Source of the DNA: TMP-86 sp044226865
GTDB taxonomy: Bacteria > Pseudomonadota > Gammaproteobacteria > Steroidobacterales > Steroidobacteraceae
Reading direction: 5' to 3'
NCBI GenBank assembly: GCA_044226865.1
Contig: JBGAGE010000001.1
Coordinates: forward strand, 372,001-436,000
Length of the DNA: 64,000 nucleotides
Below are positions 59,344 through 64,000 of this stretch, piece by piece (position 1 is the stretch's first letter; each line of letters begins with the position of its first letter). The notes beneath the pieces are model-generated. The model was not told the origin of the DNA. It did no database searches and saw only the letters and a list, made by a program, of their open reading frames with translations. The translations under genes and the position numbers were made by a program.

Positions 59344-60699
59344 TCAGGGCGTGGGCGCCGGCGGGGAGATTCGCAACCTGAAGAGGTTGCACGAGAGCGA
59401 TAGCAGCGTCAGGCCGACGATCACCCAGGCCGTGGTGCTGCTGGTGCCGACGCCGAGCGCCAGCAGGATCGCGAGCAGCGTCGCCCCCAGCGTCTGTCCC
59501 AGCAGCCGATTGGTGGAAATGAGCCCGCCCGCCGCCGCCACTCGATGTGCCGGGGTGGCCTGCACGATGGACCTGGCGTTGGGCGAGAAGAACATCCCGT
59601 AGCCCGTGCCCACCAGCATCGTTCGCCAGATCAGCTGCCAGTGATCGAGCGTCGCGGGCAGCAACGCGAGCGAGGCCACCCCCAGCACCGCGATCACCAT
59701 GCCGATGCTGCCGAGGAGGGGCGCCCGGTAGCGATCCGACAACTCGGCGGACAGAGGCGCCACCACGATCATGGTCAGCGGCCACGGCAAGAGGGCGGCG
59801 GCCACCTGCGCCGGCGTGAAGCCGTAGTTGGTCTGCAGGCGAAAGGGCAGGGAGAGCATAAGGGCTGAGGAGCCGATGAAGGTCAGTTGCGCTGCCAGCA
59901 CCGCAAGGCCAATGACGGGCCGGGCAAGCAGATCGACGGGTAGGATGGGCGCATCGGACTTCAGTTCGCGCCGTACGAAGGTGATGCCGAGCAGCAGGCC
60001 CGCGGCGACCAGAGGCAAGGACCACCCCCTATGTCCGCCGTGCACGGCCGCCTCGATGCCGGCGACGGTGAATCCCAGCGTGGCGGCGCACAGCGCGGCA
60101 GCGGCCACATCGTAGGGCTTGGGCCGGAAGGTGGGGTCGGGGAGGTTGCGCCGCCCCAGCACGATGGACAGGAATGCCAACGGTGGCGTGAGCGTGAAGA
60201 TGTAGCGCCACGAGAAGTAATGCAGGATGACGCCGCCTACCACGGGGGCGATGGCGGTGGAGGTGGACACCACCACGTTGTTCACGGCCAGTCCGCGGCC
60301 CAACTGCCGGGAAGGGTACGTCTCCCGGATGAGGGCGGTTGCCATGCTCAGCACCGCCGCCGCGCCCAAGGCCTGCAGGGCCCGCGTGACCAGCAGGAAG
60401 GATAGTTCCTGCGCGAACACGCACAACACGCTCGCCACCAGGAACAACCATTGTCCGTACTGGTACAGGCGGCGCAGCCCGATCCTTTCTCCGAGCGCCG
60501 AGAACGGCAGGATGGTCATGACCAGCACCAATTGATAGATGGTGACGACGAGAACGGCTTCGGAAGGCCGCACGGCGAGGCTCGCAGCCATGGTGGGCAG
60601 CGCCACGCCCACGATGTATCCATCCAGGACGCCGAGCGAGGTTCCAAGGCAGAGTGCGATCACCGCCCAGTAGCGGCGCGGCGTGGGGAGGCCGGTCAT
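59344..60699 (-). CDS. MFS transporter (DHA2-like)
   Basis: This 451-residue protein has about thirteen to fourteen hydrophobic segments. DHA2-type marks are SLGVLDGYIVGVALPTMAASL at the first helix and LGERIGLRRLYQYG, plus APVVGGVILHYFSWRYIF. It is a drug or metabolite efflux pump. It is divergent from another MFS gene across 87 nt. Confidence 0.85.
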   Translation of the reverse strand: MTGLPTPRRYWAVIALCLGTSLGVLDGYIVGVALPTMAASLAVRPSEAVLVVTIYQLVLVMTILPFSALGERIGLRRLYQYGQWLFLVASVLCVFAQELSFLLVTRALQALGAAAVLSMATALIRETYPSRQLGRGLAVNNVVVSTSTAIAPVVGGVILHYFSWRYIFTLTPPLAFLSIVLGRRNLPDPTFRPKPYDVAAAALCAATLGFTVAGIEAAVHGGHRGWSLPLVAAGLLLGITFVRRELKSDAPILPVDLLARPVIGLAVLAAQLTFIGSSALMLSLPFRLQTNYGFTPAQVAAALLPWPLTMIVVAPLSAELSDRYRAPLLGSIGMVIAVLGVASLALLPATLDHWQLIWRTMLVGTGYGMFFSPNARSIVQATPAHRVAAAGGLISTNRLLGQTLGATLLAILLALGVGTSSTTAWVIVGLTLLSLSCNLFRLRISPPAPTP

Positions 60700-60786
60700 C
60701 GTGAAATTCTAGCAGCAGGCGCACGCGATGCTTCGTGGCCGCGGAACACGGTGCAATTTCCATCCGGGAAATGAGACGATTGGCGT

Positions 60787-61974
60787 GTGAATAAAGAAAG
60801 CGAATGGAAAACGGGTTGGCCCACGGTGCTCGCCGGTGCCTGCGGCAACTTCGTTCCCGTCAACGTGACATTGTTCTTCGCGCTGTCCTCCTTCCTGCAG
60901 CCGCTGCAGCAGGAGTTCGGCTGGTCTCGCAGCCTCCTGGGCCTTGCCATGATGAGCATCACGCTGGTCGGCGCATTCGCAGCGCCGTTCGTGGGACGCG
61001 CTTGCGATCAGTTCGGCGTCCGCAAGGTCGTGCTGGTTTCGCTGCCGGCGGCCGCTGTCGCGTTGCTGGCGATCTCGCTGTTCAAGGGGCCGCTGTGGTG
61101 GTTCTATCTGAGCTTCGCGCTGTGCACGGCGCTCGGCGCGGGCACCCTGGGGTTCGTCTATGCGGGCCCGATCGTGCGGCGCTTCAATCGGCATCGTGGC
61201 TTTGCGCTCGGCATCGCCTTTGCCGGCGCAGGCCTTGCCGCCTTCGCACTGCCGTTGCTGCTTCGGCCGCTGATCGTGGAGCACGGATGGCGCGTGGCGA
61301 TGAGAGTCCTTAGCCTGGTCACCTTGCTGCAGTGGCCCATCGCCTTTTTCCTGTTGCGAGGAGAGGCCGGGGCGGGCAGCCCGGTGGCGCGGCGCCCCGC
61401 AGCCATGATGCCGGTGCTCCGCAGCGGCACCTTCTGGATCATCGCGATTCCGTTCTTTCTTGCCTCCCTGACCGTGACCGGCCTGATCATCAATCTGATT
61501 CCACTGCTGACCGATCGTGGCGTCGCCGCCGCCGCTGCAGCGCGGATCGCCTCGGTACTGGGAATCGGGATCATCACCGCTCGTTTATCGGCCGGCTGGT
61601 TGGTGGACCGGCTGTGGCCGCCGGGGGTGGCGGCGGCAATTTTCAGCGGTGCGGCACTGGGATGCGTGGGATTGTTCAGCGCATATGCGCCCATTGCCGG
61701 CGTTTCGACATTCGCGATCGGGTTCACCATCGGCGCCGAACTTGATCTGCTGGCATTCCTGATCTCGCGCTACTTCGACGTGGGCAGGCAGGGCGCCGTG
61801 TTCGGGGCCGCAGTGTCGGTGTTCAACGGCGGTGCCGTCCTGGCGCCTGCGCTGGTCGGCGGCTTGTATGCCTGGTCCGGCAGTTATGGCGCTGGATTGC
61901 TCGTGTCGGCGGCGGGATGCGCGATTTCGGCGGGCATCATCCTGCAGCTCGTGCGCTATCCACCGGCTGCTTGA
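60787..61974 (+). CDS. MFS transporter (monocarboxylate-type)
   Basis: This 395-residue protein has twelve helices (FGWSRSLLGLAMMSITLVGAF, GRACDQFGVRKVVLV; second half SGTFWIIAIPFFLAS). It resembles the oxalate/formate and monocarboxylate MFS group. The start is GTG 60787. A different branch from the divergent neighbour. Substrate unknown. Confidence 0.83.
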   Translation: MNKESEWKTGWPTVLAGACGNFVPVNVTLFFALSSFLQPLQQEFGWSRSLLGLAMMSITLVGAFAAPFVGRACDQFGVRKVVLVSLPAAAVALLAISLFKGPLWWFYLSFALCTALGAGTLGFVYAGPIVRRFNRHRGFALGIAFAGAGLAAFALPLLLRPLIVEHGWRVAMRVLSLVTLLQWPIAFFLLRGEAGAGSPVARRPAAMMPVLRSGTFWIIAIPFFLASLTVTGLIINLIPLLTDRGVAAAAAARIASVLGIGIITARLSAGWLVDRLWPPGVAAAIFSGAALGCVGLFSAYAPIAGVSTFAIGFTIGAELDLLAFLISRYFDVGRQGAVFGAAVSVFNGGAVLAPALVGGLYAWSGSYGAGLLVSAAGCAISAGIILQLVRYPPAA

Positions 61975-62080
61975 GCCAGATCGAGCGCTGCGGGGACCGC
62001 GGGACGATAGTCGTTGGCACGCCGGAACCGGTTGTGTCGAAGGACTTGAGCGCCGTGTAACCGAAAGTGGAGTTTCCGTC

Positions 62081-62294
62081 GTGCCGGATTTTTCAGTGAA
62101 GCACGTGCATTCCGGGAACATTGGATGGGAGCGGGTCCAGGTGCACGGCGTGCCCATGGAAGGCCGTCGTGTTCGAAGGCGCGCACGATGTCCGTTCGGC
62201 CTATTTCCGTATGTTGGCTGGGTGCACGATACCGGCGCACCGCCACGCGAAATGGGTGCAGGTGATGGTCTTGGATGTGAAACGTCGGTTGTAG
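62081..62294 (+). pseudogene. Decayed cupin (ChrR-like) gene
   Basis: GTG 62081 has GTGGAG upstream and reads PDFSVKHVHSGNIGWERVQ, VHGVPMEGRR. A frameshift near 62171 then moves to another frame that continues FEGAHDVRSAYFRMLAGCT, IPAHRHAKWVQVMVLD, a clear cupin core with its His metal motif. This ends at TAG 62292-62294, and the second half of the barrel is missing. Two separate lesions plus the loss of the C-terminus indicate a pseudogene rather than a single sequencing error. The rest of the gap 61975-62405 shows nothing else. Confidence 0.65.
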
Positions 62295-62405
62295 CGGCAG
62301 AATCCGCCGTACCGCTCGCGACCAACCCGACGGGCCGCGGGGGTGGCAACTCCTGAAGCTACGACGAGGCGGATACGGCCTGCTCATCATCTCTCCATGC
62401 GCGCT

Positions 62406-63899
62406 CTATCGCGCGGACGTCGGCACGTAGTCGTTCGGCGCTCCCGGTGGGATTGGCGGGAATTTCTGCAGGCTCTGTTGCATCTCGTCCATGACCCCGC
62501 GCAGGGGGCCTTCGACCCAACCATCCTCGAGCTGAGTCCTCGGTGTTTCTTCTTTCGGATCCCACAGGATGTTGAACAAGTAGGGATTCTGCAACTTCAC
62601 CGGTGCGTGCTCCATGTCCGGCATCCATACGAGGTGGTACTTCCAGTCCCGCCACTTGACCGCATAGATCTCGCTGCCTACGTACACAGGGAAGCCGTCG
62701 CGATTCGATGTGGCCTGCCGGCCGAGGAAAAGCGCCGATTGATCGATGCCGTCGATCGGCCTGTCGGTTGGCACGCTCGCCCCGGCGAAGGTGGCCAGCG
62801 TGGAGAACACGTCGACGGCATGGACCATCTCGTTGCTGACGCGCGGTGAGATGTGGTTTGGCCAGCGGATCATGAACGGCGCGCGCAGGGAGCCCTCCAG
62901 CACGGTGTGATAGGCACCGCGCCAGTATCCTGATGTGCCCTGCCACGGCCGCCGATATTCCGGACCGTTGTCACTGGCGAAGACCACGATCGTATCGTTG
63001 GCGACGCCGGTGCTTTGCAGCGCATCCAATAGCTGTCCAACGTGCGCGTCCGTTTCAACGACGGCGTCGGCGAAATCACCGTGCCCGGTGCGGCCGGCGT
63101 AGTCGTGGCTCGGGAGCGTGGGGTAGTGGACCTGGGTCAGCGCCAGGTACAGGAAAAACGGCCGCCGGTCGTGCGCCCGGGCGCTGATGAATTGCTGCGA
63201 TCGCTTCACCAGCTCCGAATCGATGCCACGGCGTTCCTCCATGCCATATTCGCGAACCTTCCGGGTGGGAACGCCCTTGCGGCCCTCGAGGATGAACTCC
63301 GGCGGTACCTTGGCGGGGTCATACCCCGGTGAGAGCCGGTTCATCGCCTCATCCGTGGTCCTCGGGATGCCGTACCACTCATCGAAGCCGCGATTCGTGG
63401 GATATCGGCCCTCTTCATGTCCGAGATGCCACTTTCCGAACATCGCCGTGGAGTAGCCACGCTCCGCAAGCAGTTGTGGCAGGGTGATCTCCCAGTTGAC
63501 GAGGCCATAGCGCTCCAGGGGAAGTGGGGAGCGAATCGTGCCGTCGCGGATCGCGAAGCGTCCCGTCATCAGGTTCGAGCGCGTCGGACTGCAGGAGACT
63601 TCCACGTTGAAATTGAGCAGCCGCAGTCCCTGCATGGCAAAGGTGTCGAGACGTGGCGTGGGCGCGCCGCGCAGGATGCCACCTCCGTACACCCCCAATT
63701 CGCCCCAGCCAAGATTGTCGGCGAGGATCAGGATGATGTTGGGACGGCGCTCCGTGCCGGCGGCACGGATGGAAGGTGTCCAGAAGCAGGCTGCAGCGCA
63801 GGCAGCGATGGTCAGGAGCAGGCGCCAGGCTGGCTGCGTGGGACGGTACAGGGCGGAGGAATCATGCGCCATGGGTCGACGAACATCAGGCGTGTACAT
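62406..63899 (-). CDS. Exported sulfatase (Cys-type)
   Basis: This 497-residue arylsulfatase-family protein has metal-binding IILILADNLGWGELG and the formylglycine motif CSPTRSNLMTGR (Cys103). It also has FGKWHLGH, and VVFASDNGPE for the distal metal site. A signal segment (about residues 28-48) predicts a periplasmic location. Cys103 needs oxidation to formylglycine, but no maturase is recognisable here. The start MYTPDV at 63899 has AAGGA upstream; ATG 63872 is an alternative. The gap 63900-64000 ends the window without a gene. Confidence 0.9.
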   Translation of the reverse strand: MYTPDVRRPMAHDSSALYRPTQPAWRLLLTIAACAAACFWTPSIRAAGTERRPNIILILADNLGWGELGVYGGGILRGAPTPRLDTFAMQGLRLLNFNVEVSCSPTRSNLMTGRFAIRDGTIRSPLPLERYGLVNWEITLPQLLAERGYSTAMFGKWHLGHEEGRYPTNRGFDEWYGIPRTTDEAMNRLSPGYDPAKVPPEFILEGRKGVPTRKVREYGMEERRGIDSELVKRSQQFISARAHDRRPFFLYLALTQVHYPTLPSHDYAGRTGHGDFADAVVETDAHVGQLLDALQSTGVANDTIVVFASDNGPEYRRPWQGTSGYWRGAYHTVLEGSLRAPFMIRWPNHISPRVSNEMVHAVDVFSTLATFAGASVPTDRPIDGIDQSALFLGRQATSNRDGFPVYVGSEIYAVKWRDWKYHLVWMPDMEHAPVKLQNPYLFNILWDPKEETPRTQLEDGWVEGPLRGVMDEMQQSLQKFPPIPPGAPNDYVPTSAR

Positions 63900-64000
63900 G
63901 TGGACTACATCCTTGATGAAAATACAGATCGGTCTGGAAGGCGTGGCGAGGATAGCGCGGACCGCCGATCGAGGCGACACGCGTGTGGCGAAGTGCTGAA

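Noticed and set aside
1..64000. tRNA, rRNA, CRISPR arrays, insertion sequences, prophage or integrase genes
   Set aside because: None seen on reading the intergenic regions and protein translations.

Overview
The window is about 64 kb of G+C-rich (roughly two-thirds G+C) proteobacterial chromosome, densely coded on both strands. The gene set is a quinohemoprotein amine dehydrogenase operon, copper nitrite reductase with quinol nitric oxide reductase, a large SusC-unrelated TonB-dependent receptor, Rieske and P450 oxygenases, and paired phosphotransferase/SDR/enoyl-CoA hydratase genes. This suggests a metabolically versatile, facultatively denitrifying gammaproteobacterium such as a Steroidobacter relative. 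That placement is inference from content only. I saw no tRNA, rRNA, CRISPR array, transposase or phage gene.

Layout. (1) 1-5367: the 3' part of a qhp operon in the order A(partial)-D-C-B-F-E, encoding quinohemoprotein amine dehydrogenase subunits and the machinery that cross-links, trims and exports its gamma subunit. (2) 5414-18622: housekeeping and general genes: an anchored SRPBCC/GyrI protein, an exported MBL-fold hydrolase with a Tat-type amidohydrolase, two DMT transporters, an Lrp regulator overlapping exonuclease III, an alpha/beta hydrolase, a double universal stress protein, an FAD-linked hydroxyacid dehydrogenase and an MscS channel. (3) 18606-26236, minus strand: a denitrification operon, fnr-type regulator then qNOR, NnrS, a SirB2-like protein, a NirK-cytochrome c fusion and an FGE-SCO fusion, with a perfect FNR/DNR box before the qNOR gene. 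(4) 26371-31010: a small acidic protein with an orphan HTH protein, then a truncated hemoglobin, a ferredoxin reductase and a ferritin-like diiron oxidase, and a winged-helix protein.

(5) 31014-49681: a catabolic region with two enoyl-CoA hydratases, two phosphotransferases, two SDRs, a VOC protein, a TonB receptor, a MarR and a TetR regulator, a Rieske oxygenase, two MFS transporters, a lipocalin-like protein, an unknown seven-helix membrane protein and a P450. Several of its promoters share a GTACGCTA/TAnnCTnGnnTA type motif, which suggests one regulon for uptake and oxidation of a hydrophobic substrate. The substrate cannot be named from sequence. (6) 49690-54983: a UbiH-type hydroxylase, a second FNR-type regulator, a desaturase and a trimethylamine dehydrogenase-like flavoprotein, the last divergent from (7) a non-pyrrolysine MttB-family methyltransferase (55015-56532). 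(8) 56538-63899: a CBS protein, an unusual SRAP protein, a NUDIX hydrolase, a thioesterase, two MFS transporters, a decayed cupin gene and an exported sulfatase.

All product names come from recognising protein motifs by eye. No database search was run.
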